A stretch of DNA of 64,000 nucleotides, from NCBI GenBank assembly GCA_011800155.1, contig CM022373.1, positions 2,914,001 to 2,978,000 of the forward strand. The letters are read 5' to 3'. The translations under genes were made by a program, and so were the position numbers. This document shows, piece by piece, positions 1-10,592 of the stretch. Origin of the DNA: Flammulina velutipes. Lineage: Eukaryota > Basidiomycota > Agaricomycetes > Agaricales > Physalacriaceae. The notes under the pieces are model-generated. The model made no database searches, was not told where the DNA came from, and saw nothing but the letters and a program-made list of their open reading frames with translations. Numbering within the stretch: the stretch's first letter is position 1; each line of letters opens with the position of its first letter.

Positions 1-75
1 ATGATAGTTAATCAAGGATTATGAACAGGACTCCCCTAAGAAAAATAGATCCGTGAGCGCTAGAGGCTCCCTAAT

Positions 76-317
76 TGCGAGCGCAGCGAGCAAACTATAG
101 GGTAACACGTCAGAGACCGGTCCATTCAGAATGACCAAACAAGTACAATCTTACTTTTCGCAAAAGTTCAAATTTTCGGTAGATGCCGCGAATCTTCGGG
201 AAGTACCGATATCGTTACTCCGCTTGGCGCCACACATTGGAGACTTACACCTCTCGTATACAGGCTTGTCGTAATATTGTTGTATACCCAAAATGTGGAT
301 CACTCGCTGCGCTCGCA
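76..317. repeat. 15-bp perfect inverted repeat pair (76-90 and 303-317)
   Basis: TGCGAGCGCAGCGAG at 76-90 is matched by its exact reverse complement at 303-317. The arms enclose about 212 bp without a convincing gene. Thirteen bases of the same motif recur at 10117-10129, so it looks like part of a dispersed repeat. It could be the terminal or subterminal part of a small non-autonomous element. No flanking target duplication was identified. Confidence 0.55.
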
Positions 318-539
318 CTTCGGGGGTATCCCCCATCCTTTATATAAGTAGACGGTGGATTGACCATTCCTTTTTATATATCCTTAGCGTTAGTTCTACT
401 TTCCTACATGTAACATATGTAATATCAAGCGATACCGGTCATCACATGCATGTTTACGGTTTCATTAATCAATGTCGTTCTTCAATAACATGTCCTCGTG
501 TGCTGAATAACACTCCCGTCGCTCAGCGCTGAGCGCTTT

Positions 540-1600
540 TCTGTCACGTGGCCGTGAAAATGACTCAGCGGATCGCGAGTGCCGTGGATAATAATTTTAA
601 ATTTAGTGTCTCTTTCCTTCGTACGACTACGACGGACCTCTAGCCATTTCATTTCCTCTGTGTGGCATCCACCTCTCTGTTGTCTTGACTCTACGCTGTA
701 CGACGCACCTAGTTTCCCGTCTACCGTGGATCGCTCGGTAAACATTCTTGGCGCCAGACTTTACGGAAAGACGAGAGAGAAGGGAAGGCTATCTAATATG
801 TGCATCTGTGAGGGCGTCGCAGGTGTGTTTCTTGTGGGCTATGCTTCGCTTCCGCTGACTTTGCTGCCCAAGATCCAGCTACGACTCGATTTACAAGGAG
901 ACTTCAAAGTAAAGTTGGCCTGGTGTCGTCCAACATTCGCAACTTGCCTCGCGAAATGCGCAGGACTACACGTTTTTCAACATGACTGGGTGACTTACGG
1001 TCTTAACGACCAAGCTGTCCTGAACGATGTAAATGGTTCGTATCCCAACCGTGCTACGTCTTCGCTCCTCGCTCATACCCCCTCAAGTCACCGAAACGCG
1101 CACTCGTAGGATGCAACTCCTCATTGTCGCATCCATCCTGGCGTCTTGTCGTTTGCATTCGCTTTCGCAAACATTGTACGTTCACTCGCCCTCCGGTTCA
1201 CCAACTGCTGAATGCTCGATCAGATGCACTCGGCTAGGCCTGATATATGGTTCCTCGGGAAGGTGGTGCGCCCCAACACTCTCCCTCATCCACGAAAAAA
1301 CCAAGGCAAGGTTCGCCACGGCGGTAATAACCTGCGGGAATGAACCTCATACACATATCCCCTAAGCAGGATATCTAGACGCCTAGTAGAAGGCTAGCAT
1401 GCTGCGTCAGTCGGTTCCTCGTCGATTAACAGCGTTTACTGACGTGTCGCTCTCCAGGATTATACCTCATCGACCAGATGTGCGATCTAGAGCATATGCG
1501 GTACTTATTGTACCAGTATCCCACCGGAATCATGGTTTTGGATGGTACACAAGCCTCTGCTGGCTAGACAGGATATTGACGTCAAAGGGGTAAACTACGT
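540..1600 (+). repeat. Left arm of a long inverted segmental duplication (partner about 59690-61020)
   Basis: Read on the plus strand, this stretch matches the reverse complement of about 61020 down to 59690 almost collinearly. Shared landmarks are a CACGTGGCCGTGAAA box near 545, a conserved intron-like block near 820-870 (GTGTGTTTCTTGTGGGCTA against GTGCGTTTTCTGTGGGCTA) and a block near 1040-1080 containing CGTATCCCAACCGTGCTACG. It carries open frames, but these do not resemble a family I recognise. The two copies disagree in frame, so a decayed gene is likelier than a working one. Confidence 0.7.
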
Positions 1601-2656
1601 CTTATCGATTTGATCTTCTTGTTTGTGTTTGCACTATTCCCGGAGTGTGCTCACTGGCATTGCACAGCTCAGTCCAGGGTGCGGACAGGACTCAATACTC
1701 ACCTCAAAGTCTTCTTCCTTTCGCAGAGATAAATTTCAGAGACTCTCAAAATTGCGATGCCGATCGATTAGACAAGTGGTCTCTAACCATTCGATACTCG
1801 CACTGGGGATCTTTCTCCAATTTCAATCCGTTCGAACCTATTGGACGGCGTGTCCGCTGTTTGGGCTTTCCTCGCCTGCTTTTGACTGTAAACTTGGGCC
1901 TTCTTGAAGACTGTTCTTTCTTGTTTTCGACGGCGAGCTAATGTTGAAGTATTGGAAAACCATGGCGAGCTGGCAGGCGCGTGCTGTTTGGCATTCCCAC
2001 TATGATTTTTATGATGCTCAAACGCTGTTCCCAGTCAGATGCGGCTCATTCTCCACTTCACATGCCGAACCGCTAGGGGGAGATATGAATTGTAAATGCG
2101 CATGGTATCAAGAACGAAGCCCATGATGGATAGCCCTCGAGACTGCGGTTCGCTTTCGGCATAGACGCTTATTCTTCGATCGCCACTTTAGTCCTCTTGA
2201 GGAAAAAGCTCCCATGGTCGACTTCTCCGCATTCACGAGCATCCAAAAAGGACAGCCTGTCCTTCTAATGGGACTCCTTCGTATGTCTCTTTGTCTTCCG
2301 TCTTCATCTTCACTGAAACCAGACCATAAGGAAAATCCCTGCCGAGAATTTGATGTTGTGGAAGTGACGCGCGCGCACCTGTTCTGGCCAAGGTCGACAC
2401 TAATGCATGCGACAAGTATACGGGGGGACATTGCTCTGCCAAAATCCTATTGAACACGTCTTCGATTCCCTTCGCTGTGGAAAAGGTCTAGATATCCTGT
2501 TTTGAGCTGACTTTGAAAAGTCGATCATCAGCCACACCGTCTATCAAGTGTATCGATCGATCAGACAAGTCTTTAGTACCATGACGAGCATGCCGTTCTC
2601 TTACTGGGGGGCTGTTCTCCAGTCTATTCGAGTATATCCTATCATGTCCATCCGAC
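1601..2656. other. No recognisable gene
   Basis: Short frames on both strands overlap one another without splice-compatible continuity or recognisable motifs. Nothing in this stretch can be supported as a gene. It could hold 5' exons of the membrane-protein fragment that follows. Confidence 0.4.
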
Positions 2657-2993
2657 ATGGTTTTTCCTGTATTCATGTCCTTGCAAGTCTGGGCCATGAC
2701 GAAGACTATTCGCAGCTTGATGTACCTCGGCGAATTACAACAAAGTGTACCTCCAACACTCATTGTGTATGCTGCAGCCATCGCTGGCATCGACTGTATA
2801 GCCGCTGTTATCGGTGTATGTCGACTCTTTCTTTCATCTTGCTCGTGCTAATAAATCCCGGAGGTCGTGGCAGGAGTGGCAATGGCTATGGATGGCGTCT
2901 ACCTCGTTTTGGGCGCCTTGACATTTGTTTTTGTCTTGGCCCCATCTTTATTTACGACCGCGGTTCTGCAGAGTGTTCTGACCTGGCGGGAAC
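2657..2993 (+). CDS. Fragment of a multi-pass membrane protein gene (2 exons seen)
   Basis: Exon 2657-2813 joins in frame to exon 2874-2993 across a 60-nt intron (GTGTATG to GGCAG). The product contains three to four hydrophobic segments, including IVYAAAIAGIDCIAAVIG and VYLVLGALTFVFVLAPSLF, and runs to a possible donor GTGTATG at 2994. The true start and end were not found. Downstream sequence turns into a palindrome and a GC-rich block, so the gene may be truncated. I do not recognise the family. The start was taken as the first ATG in the open frame; upstream exons are possible. Confidence 0.4.
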
Positions 2994-3015
2994 GTGTATG
3001 TGATTTCACGCACAG

Positions 3016-3042
3016 TAGGAGCCTTTTTCGAAAAGGCTCCTA
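3016..3042. repeat. 12-bp palindrome with 3-nt loop (TAGGAGCCTTTT)
   Basis: The arms TAGGAGCCTTTT at 3016-3027 and AAAAGGCTCCTA at 3031-3042 are perfect complements around TCG. The core TAGGAGCC/GGCTCCTA reappears at 6452 and 7071, near the Crypton-like gene and the small gene next to it. A related GGCTCCCTAATT lies at about 65-76. It may mark element ends or be a cruciform-forming repeat. Confidence 0.6.
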
Positions 3043-3049
3043 ATTTTTC

Positions 3050-3850
3050 TTACGATGCTAACAACTTATACCAAATGATTTACGCCCGATGAGGGCCATA
3101 GGGGGCGGAGCTGTGCCAGCTGAGCCCTGCCGAGCTAAGCGGACCGCGGCAGAGGGACAGGTCTGATCGAACGCGCCCCCGCTCCCGCGCGCCCTGCACG
3201 AATCAGGACAAGGGTCCAGGCCCTGATCACGTCAGCGGTCACGTGCTCCGGTTTGCGGTCCGTTTCGAGAATGTTCCCCTTGCTTCCGTCGTCCCATGTT
3301 GACCGCCGTCGTCGCGTCCATCGTGCGGTCGTCTTCAGTTGTCAAGGCTCGTTATCTCAGGTGGGTGGTGATTTCACCTTTTTTCTCCACATCTATAGGC
3401 TCACGATGTGGCTGTTTCCAGTCTATCGCTCTTGACAGCATGGTCATCTTCCTGGTGTCTCAGCGCCTCTGGACACGTTGGATAGGCGTGGAAGTCAATG
3501 TATAGGCAGGGCAAAAGGTGCGTGACATTTTGTCTTGATTACAGGCCCTACACTAACGTCGTTGGCTGCACCTAGCTAGCACTTCATGACCAAGCCCGTG
3601 GCGTCGCCATTACACCCCCTTCGTCCGTTCACTCAAAGCCGTGCTCATGAGGTACACAACCCATCTGAACCCTTACAGGATACCAGGACCCCATACAGAG
3701 ATTGGCTACTGTCACCAGCTTCGCCCAAGCCCGCATGTCCGTTCAAACGATGTAGCAACTATTGTATGGTATTAGGATCAATTACAAGGTGGTTAAAGAA
3801 TTATATAGCGCCCACGCGCGTCGCGTTGACTCTTGAGTAGTGTGATTGGT
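3050..3850. other. Intergenic, with a GC-rich block at about 3090-3260
   Basis: The block at about 3090-3260 is visibly richer in G and C than its surroundings and includes CACGTCAGCGGTCACGTG near 3227-3244. No coding continuity or known motif was found. The rest precedes the 3' end of the recombinase gene on the minus strand. Confidence 0.4.
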
Positions 3851-3856
3851 TAGACT

Positions 3857-6342
3857 TTACTGGTCGGCGTCGTCGCCAGAGTCCGAGGTGACTTCGTCTC
3901 TTTCTTTCGGAGTTCCGTTCTTGCTGGCACGTCGATTTCCCTGGCCCCGTCGTATGGCGCCGTACAATTTCGTCAATGTCTCGCAAGCATTGAGATACTC
4001 GCTCCGAAAATTATCATCATTCGACCCCAGCCTTCAGATGAGTGTCAGCAAGACGTTTGGAGATAACAGTTACGCTCACCTAACCCATTCCTCAGCGATG
4101 AGTTTCCTATTCGATCGCTTTGTTCCAAAGGTTGTCCTATGCTTGCCAGTGTACCATTCCCTAGGCCAGTCCTTCAAGGCCCGACCAGTTTTTGGATCGA
4201 CATCGAACCATTGGTCTACCGCGGAACGCCAGCCATTGCGTGTCTTTGGCAAGTTGGGAATGCACGCGCCATGGGGTGGACCGACCATCTCAGAAGGTTC
4301 ACCATGAGTCGCTGAACCTTCTGATCCCCGAAACTGCAGGTTGCATGCAGATATGCAGAGTGCTTGGCTGTCAGTACTTGGATGATATGACGGCAGGACC
4401 GAGACGTTGGAAAAGGTCCCGTTCGTTTGGATAGTGCCTAATGCACCAACGAGAGAAGAGGATGTCGACTGGTAGGAAGAGTTTCGTACTAGCTGGTTTG
4501 AGAACTCGGAATGTGAACTGTTATATGGCGGGGAGGGATTATAGTTGAATTGGACTGGCGGGGGTATGTTTGTGAACAACGTATGAGACGTCAGTGTACT
4601 CTGAAGCTGTGAGAGTGTCGTCATGCACGCCTGTTGCACAGCTCGTTCGGTAGCAAGATACACTTGTTTGAGATTTGTCTCTGTATGTTGACGCTCCAAA
4701 TCTGCCATGTCGTTAGATTCAAACAGATATACGAGTAGAACAAGGCCAAAGGATAGAGACTCACACAGTGACTGGTGAAGGTCCTTCACAGTTACTCCCT
4801 TTAATGCAGTCTGATCCCCCATAAAGGAGCTATCACGGTCGGCGCGGACGGTATATAGCGCATCGCCATAGTTCTCCTCATAGCGCGATAAGGAGTCAAG
4901 CAGGTAGTTCATTAAAGTATTGACCTGATTAAAAGAGTCATATCGCGAGTAAAGAGATGAGAAGAATGACCACTTACCCCTTCATTTTGCGCCCATCCAC
5001 CCCACCATCTGACTACTTTGAGTGACCATCGTTCGCCAATTGGGGCAAACATGAAACGATATTGGGCTCCGCCACGTCGAAACGAGTGAGTGGTGAATGT
5101 CCGTGTCAATCTGGCTGCTAGCGCGAAGCTGTCTATCTTACCTTGGATTGCCGTCTGTGTTAACTCTGTTGTCGTGTGAACAACTAGGTTTGGAGCGACG
5201 TAGGGGAAGACAAGCTCATCGTCTTGTAACTTGTGTCCTATCATCTTCTCGTATACCGATATCCAGATTGGCAGGTGATTGTGCATGTCAATCTCGGGTT
5301 GTTTTGGCTGTCCAAAGATGGCATAGGTATTGCCTGTATTAAGATTAATTTTGCACAAACGAGGATGATGATTCTTACTCTCGCGCGAACAGTCAGAATC
5401 AGACTTGTTTAGATGTCCCTTCCTTCCCTCAAGATGGACACGAAAGTAGGCCTCCTGGACTTTGTCTGTCGTAGCGCAGTTCCAGGTTATATGCTTGGAA
5501 CGTAGCTGGCAGGTTTCGAAGTTTCTGATGGGAAGTTGGAACAGAATTAGAGTTTAACGTTTAAGCAATACAGGAACCGTCTCACCTTGTCCACAGGGTG
5601 AATGCACTTGACGTGAACGCTCGCATCTGGGTATGCTCACATACTAGAGCATACTCTTCGGGAGTCACCTTGCCATGCAGGAAACGCTCAACCATCGACT
5701 GGGGACATTTCTCCATGGAGTAGTTATATATTTGCCTCATTTCTTCGATTGTGATGGCCTCTGCATGATTTCGAGTAGCTGCATCTCCTGCATCACGATC
5801 GCGTTTCTTGACATTGTGAATAGTATCCATCACTTTACGTGCACGCGCAGGATTGCCATGGACACCACTGGTTTCGTCGTAGCTATATGATCCCTCAAAG
5901 CCTTCACTATAACCTAATCAGCTCACATACATGAATGATCTGCAAAGACGCACATATTATCGAACACATCTGCCCATGCAGCTTGAATCTTGTCTGCTGT
6001 ACCATGTTTACGCCCTTCGGTAAAGCACTTGTGCTCGATAAACAGCTGGATAACCTCGGCTGTCCATTCATTTGGCGTGTCCAAGCAGGTCTTGAGACCT
6101 TTTAATTCCGATGCAGTCCTAGTCCCGGTAACGTTGTCTGATAGCATGGAAGCTAAGAACTTTCGCGTATTCTTGATACAACCGTCATAGCCTTCTCTAG
6201 AGTTTTCTGCTTTTCCATGCTTCTTGCGAGCTTGAATGGCGGCAGACTGTAGCTCTGAAAGTTTAGGGGGTGGCAGCGATGTTTTCTTTGTAGAGCGCTT
6301 TTTCACTGCAGACTTGGCTGCTGGCTTGCGTGTTATGGCCAT
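3857..6342 (-). CDS. Crypton-type tyrosine recombinase, 7 exons, about 722 aa
   Basis: The exons are 5954-6342, 5586-5906, 5379-5524, 4978-5333, 4765-4924, 4080-4701 and 3857-4031. They sum to 2,169 nt, and all junctions are GT-AG and in frame. The order is a basic N-terminus, a helical core-binding region (GNPAR near residue 147), the catalytic domain, and a C-terminal region resembling GCR1_C (W..EWY..KHR..., residues about 615-665). Catalytic signs are HSFRRGG (about 368-374, the HxxR box), WWGGWA near 398 and a candidate nucleophile Tyr in LMNYLL near 411. Candidate Arg I is in LWTRNF near 236. This combination is typical of fungal Cryptons, DNA transposons moved by a tyrosine recombinase. 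No internal stop is seen, so the gene may be functional. The start is the first ATG of the open frame. The element's boundaries are not resolved. Confidence 0.85.
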
Positions 6343-6451
6343 ATCTCAGGCCAAGAGCAGAGTGAGTGCAATGATAGACAGCCCAGAGAATGTGGTGGAA
6401 AAGATAATATGCGTCGTGAGGGAAAGGATCTGGTTTCACTTTTTACGAAAT

Positions 6452-7078
6452 TAGGAGCCAGACAATTATCTTTTGAAGCGCACAATAAAATTCGAATGCG
6501 ACTTAATGACTATTAATGTTGTACATAGTAGGATGCGGCAAGACTGGGCGTGCCGGAAATAGAGTACCACGAGCTAAGTTTTGGCTTCGCAGCCTCCTTA
6601 ACTCAACAAGCCCCCCGCTGGCTCCAGCCCATGCAATAGCCTCACTGTCGTGCTCAGACCCAGTAAATTCGTCCAGATGAATATATCTTGTCTTCTTCAT
6701 CCACTTCGAACGTCGCTCGCGACGGCGATAGTAGGCCTCAAGTTCAGCCAAAGTTCCGTGAGGTTGGAACGTCACGAAGTTATCATCTGTAGCGAAGTTA
6801 GCAGTTGCATCTGGACATAGTTGGAGTGATATCACCTTCATCGTGAATAGCTTTGTACTGGACACGAGACGCCAAATATTTCTCTGCTTTGTCTTCTTCA
6901 GAGGTTAGCGCAGCATGGGCCCGCGACCGAGTCGTATCCCACGGCACTTGTTTGCATGCATAAAACTCATACATGGCGGGATCCGATATGTCATCAGATT
7001 CATCACTCCGTGGTTTGAGGCTTGACGTGTGAGCAGCAGTCATGGTGGTAGTTGTCTAAAAGGTCAGACTGGCTCCTA
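6452..7078. repeat. 10-bp inverted repeats flanking the small gene 6503-7043
   Basis: TAGGAGCCAG at 6452-6461 and CTGGCTCCTA at 7069-7078 are exact inverted copies, and similarity extends weakly inward. They closely bracket the two-exon gene 6503-7043. GAAA-containing flanks occur on both sides but do not form a clean target duplication. The pair could be the termini of a 627-bp element, or coincidental copies of the repeated TAGGAGCC motif. Confidence 0.45.
6503..7043 (-). CDS. Unknown two-exon protein, 163 aa, next to the Crypton-like gene
   Basis: Exon 6836-7043 joins exon 6503-6786 across a 49-nt intron with donor GTGATA, a TGCTAACTT branch point and acceptor CTACAG. The spliced product is hydrophilic, acidic at the N-terminus (SDESDDISDP) and basic in the middle (YRRRERRSKWMKKTRY), then ends after a Pro-rich tail. 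I do not recognise the family. It is on the same strand as the recombinase, about 160 bp upstream of that gene's start, and is bracketed by 10-bp inverted repeats. It may be a passenger or second open frame of the mobile element, or an unrelated small gene. Confidence 0.5.
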
Positions 7079-7149
7079 GAAAATGCCTTATTAAGCAAGG
7101 AGTTATTGATAGAGGGAGTGAAATCACGAACAAGAATGAAGAAAACTAT

Positions 7150-9009
7150 GCTAAAACCAGCATCGAGATACATGTGCATGCGGCCATTCTTCAGGGGGTG
7201 TCATGAAGTTAGCGTTATTGTAACCCGAACCATCTTGAGCGTTGGCGATGACAGCATCGTTCTCGCTACCACCGCGACCGAAGTTGTACTGCTGGAAGTT
7301 GCCAGCGACTTCGTCGAAGCCGTACCTGCAGCGATATATTAGCATAGGATGACATTCAGAAGGGGCTATCGCACCTATAGTAGAAATCGTGAATCATGTT
7401 GGTGGTGTAAAAGAGCTGGGTGACGGTCGCGTTGATATACTTGTACGCCTCGTCCTGGGCATCCATTTCGTCCGTCAACTTGGGCGCCTAGGTGAAGTTG
7501 AACGCTTTCAAATCTCCAGCATCTGGGCGGGTGTTCTCGACGTATGAGTTCCTTCCCTCCCAGTTCTCCTGAGCGAAGACCTAAACAAAAGAGTTAACAT
7601 GATGCTCTACAAACTCGCAAGAGACACGAACATTGTTACCCCAAGTAGTGGTAGTATTCCTACAGAAATCCTTGGTCATGAGACGGACATGAGACGGACA
7701 CCCTGGAAGGCGGGGTCGTGGGCATAAGGGATAGAGTGCCAACCTACGGGGGATGCCAACGAGTCGGCGCTCTGAGCCTCTTTGGCCTCGGTGCGATTGC
7801 CATTGGCTGGGTCGTTCACTCCCCAAGGGAGGACAACGTAGGTCGCAGGATCGCTGGAGAGTTCAGGTGTCGGGATAGGCGCATCAGAAGCCCAATCAAC
7901 CACTGAGATGATACGATGAGGCGATGTCGCGGAGACCACAGCATCATACCAGTTGTCTTGCATCTCCACTTGCATCTGTAGAAACGGTTAATAATGTGTA
8001 GGAAAACACAAGTGACAATGCGCACCATCCAGACGAGGTTGAGCTCAGTGCTTTCACCATCCTTGGAACCTGAACGTAAGCCAGGCTGGCCCGGACAGGG
8101 TTAACGGTGTCCGGGACATTATGGACGTGCATGAGAATGGGCTCATTGAGGTTGGTAAGGTGGTGCTCCTGGACAATCGACATCTTCGCGAGATAGTCGT
8201 CATACTTGGCAAGAATGTCGTTGACCATGGCGTCGTTGGGAGTGGCGGCGAGCATGAACTGCAAGAGAGCTGGACGCACGTCGGATAGATCGACGCTCGA
8301 CGCTGACGCGGCATGGAAGTCGTAGGGAAGCTCCTTGGATGCACAGTTCGAAACATGGAGATGGCTGAGGGGACCAAAGAGTGCCTGCACTTGGGGATGG
8401 TTCTCCAACGACCCGAATTGACTGAGCACAGTCTGACCGTTGGTGCTGAGGAAGTCATTGATGCGCGACCTCATCTCTGACTCGAGCTGCAAGCAGTACT
8501 CCCTATGGGGGTGACGCACAGAGTCCAAGGCGGGGTTGGTGAATGGAGCTGGCGCCTCTCCGTTGTAGAACTGCAAGCGGAGTGAGTGAGACGCCTCTGA
8601 AGACCGAGAGGAGACATACCGAGTACCCATAGGACAACACCATGCCATCCTTGATATTGATGTTCATGTCGCCATCGGAAACCTCGAGACTGTTGACGAC
8701 TTGGCGAACGTAGACGTGAGTGATGCCGGAGTTCTTGTTGGTGTACGAGTCTGGGCTAATTCGGTATGACCGGGTCTCCGAGAGCTGGCCGATGAGGAGG
8801 TCCTTAATGAAGAGCTGAGCAACCTCGAGGGGGTCCGCCAGCGGGCCTGACGGCAGGAAGCCATTGGTGGTAATCTGGTATGGACTCGAACGATACAGCA
8901 CTTGAGGGAGAACTGGCCCAAAGCCGAGCGACTTGTGTAACTGCCCAGCTCCGTGGGACGTGTGCGCCGCCGCCGCCGCAGCGAGCGATGCGATGAATAA
9001 ACAACACAT
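7150..9009 (-). pseudogene. Fungalysin (M36 metalloprotease) pseudogene, 3' truncated
   Basis: Signal-like N-terminus, FTP/PepSY propeptide and the first part of the M36 domain are recognisable: [61 protein letters not shown] and [14 protein letters not shown]. Family introns persist (8583-8631, 7982-8028 and two more). Lesions are several. A one-base loss near 8070 shifts frame after AYVQVP. An 11-bp tandem duplication near 7679-7700 shifts it again. A TAG at 7488-7490 interrupts the frame, and a further frame break follows NFMTPP. Homology stops near 7150, so the HEXXH zinc site and all downstream sequence are absent. In intact relatives the enzyme is a secreted zinc endopeptidase; this copy cannot be active. 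The break lies beside the Crypton-associated region. Confidence 0.85.
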
Positions 9010-9667
9010 TAGAGAATGAAGACGAGTTGGATACTAGGTGGTCAGAATAGCAGAATAAGGAGGATGGTGGCGGTTGGAGGGAGCAACTAAGGAGCAATAT
9101 CTCCTTGATGAGACCCCGAACGCATGAGAGATTTCATGGAGACTGAAAGTTAGAAAGATTATGAGCTAGGAGAGTGCTGGAAAAACATGAAATAAAATGT
9201 ACTCATGTATCCTTGACATGGTCGAAAAAATTTCCGTGACTGATTGCTCTCAACGTACTGTGGTCATTAGTATAGGACAGAAAATAAAATTAGAGATGAC
9301 ACACCAAGAAGCAAATGATTCAAGAACTAGAAGGACTGCTCGTCGTCAGAGCTGAATTGCACCAGCTGCCATCATATGAGAGTTGGTGGCAGGAACGATG
9401 GTGAACGTTGACACCGCGTTACCAGGTCACGTGTGTAATGGCACACTCATCCTCGCGCGTTTTGACGTGTTCTCTTCTCAAATGGTAGTGTTCAGCTACA
9501 GATGTTTGATATAATAGCAATTTTGTGATGTACTCTTCTATCCCTTTATATATAACATATACAGCAGTTGAAACTATCCCTTCAAAGTGTTTTGACTCAT
9601 TTTACCGTCCTGGAAGTAGCAATAAGTCAACTTCACGCAGTGTAAGTAGTCTGTAAGTTATGATTTA
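9010..9667. other. AT-rich intergenic DNA, no gene seen
   Basis: This covers the upstream flank of the fungalysin pseudogene. No splice-compatible coding sequence was found. It ends in a run of GATTTAC repeats. Confidence 0.5.
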
Positions 9668-10427
9668 CAGTGATTTACATGATTTACCAAATTTACTGGC
9701 CAAGAACGCCGTGCCGCGTCTCAGGGTGCTAGTTTACCGACGTAGTTCTTCTTAGTAGGGACGGGACACATTCAAGACTATTTATTATTTATCGTGCTCA
9801 ACTTACATCCTGGAGTGAGATACAACTAGTGTTGAGTATAGAAAGCATTGATTATTGAACTAGCGAGAAAACCTTGTAGCATCTCAATCCTAGGATGACA
9901 TCACTGGAGGCCAGTAAGAGGGTCTGTACACTCTTATCGGGTGCCAGTGGTGTCATACCACGTGCACTGCTTGACGGACAAAAAGACCAAGTTCAACTTG
10001 ACATCAGCTCGAGTTGAACGCGGCGCTCCGGAGTAGAGGATTCCGATCATATTGTATCGACCTAAACCGTTACGCTAAACTGTCTTTAAATTTTGAAAAG
10101 CAGCAGCCACTACTAATGCGAGCGCAGCGCTCTATTGGTGACACAGTGCTCAAAGCAATTCCATTTCTAAGCTCAACATTGATTCACGGCCTGAATACTT
10201 GCTTGAGCCATTTTCTACAGGGCCGTGTGGGCTGACCGTTCGCCCGGTGCCAAGCCACACACTCTTTGCACCTACAACGAGGTCGTAACCTCTGCAGGGT
10301 TGAGCCATCAGCGCCATTGTGCGCCGCCGAACCTTGATCTTCTGCCACCGCGGCACGGTTTCTTTCCTCCTAGCGAGACTCCGAACCGTCGTGAATTTAC
10401 AGGCATTTACCAGGTAATGTAAATCTG
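9668..10427. mobile_element. Possible non-autonomous hAT-like remnant
   Basis: The left end CAGTGATTTACATGATT at 9668 and the reverse complement of the right end (CAGATTTACATTACC, ending at 10427) share a CAG-ATTTACAT-like terminus, resembling hAT inverted repeats with subterminal copies. The 8-bp flanks (ATGATTTA and TAGAAATA) do not match well, so the call is weak. A 13-bp inverted repeat lies inside, at 9895-9907 and 9944-9956 (12 of 13 paired). No transposase is encoded. Confidence 0.25.
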
Positions 10428-10592
10428 TAGAAATATCACTACTTATACTTCCAGGCGCTCATACTAAAGACCTCTGTCCTTCCTACATCATTTGAACGGG
10501 GTCCGACATTTCCACTCCCGTCGCTAGGCTCCAGCAGCAATGCCGATATCCACAACCGTGGAGACGCATGGGAATGGTGTGAAGCCGAATGG

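Noticed and set aside
579..1109. 176-codon open frame in the left duplication arm
   Set aside because: The homologous right arm does not keep this frame, and an intron-like block runs through it.
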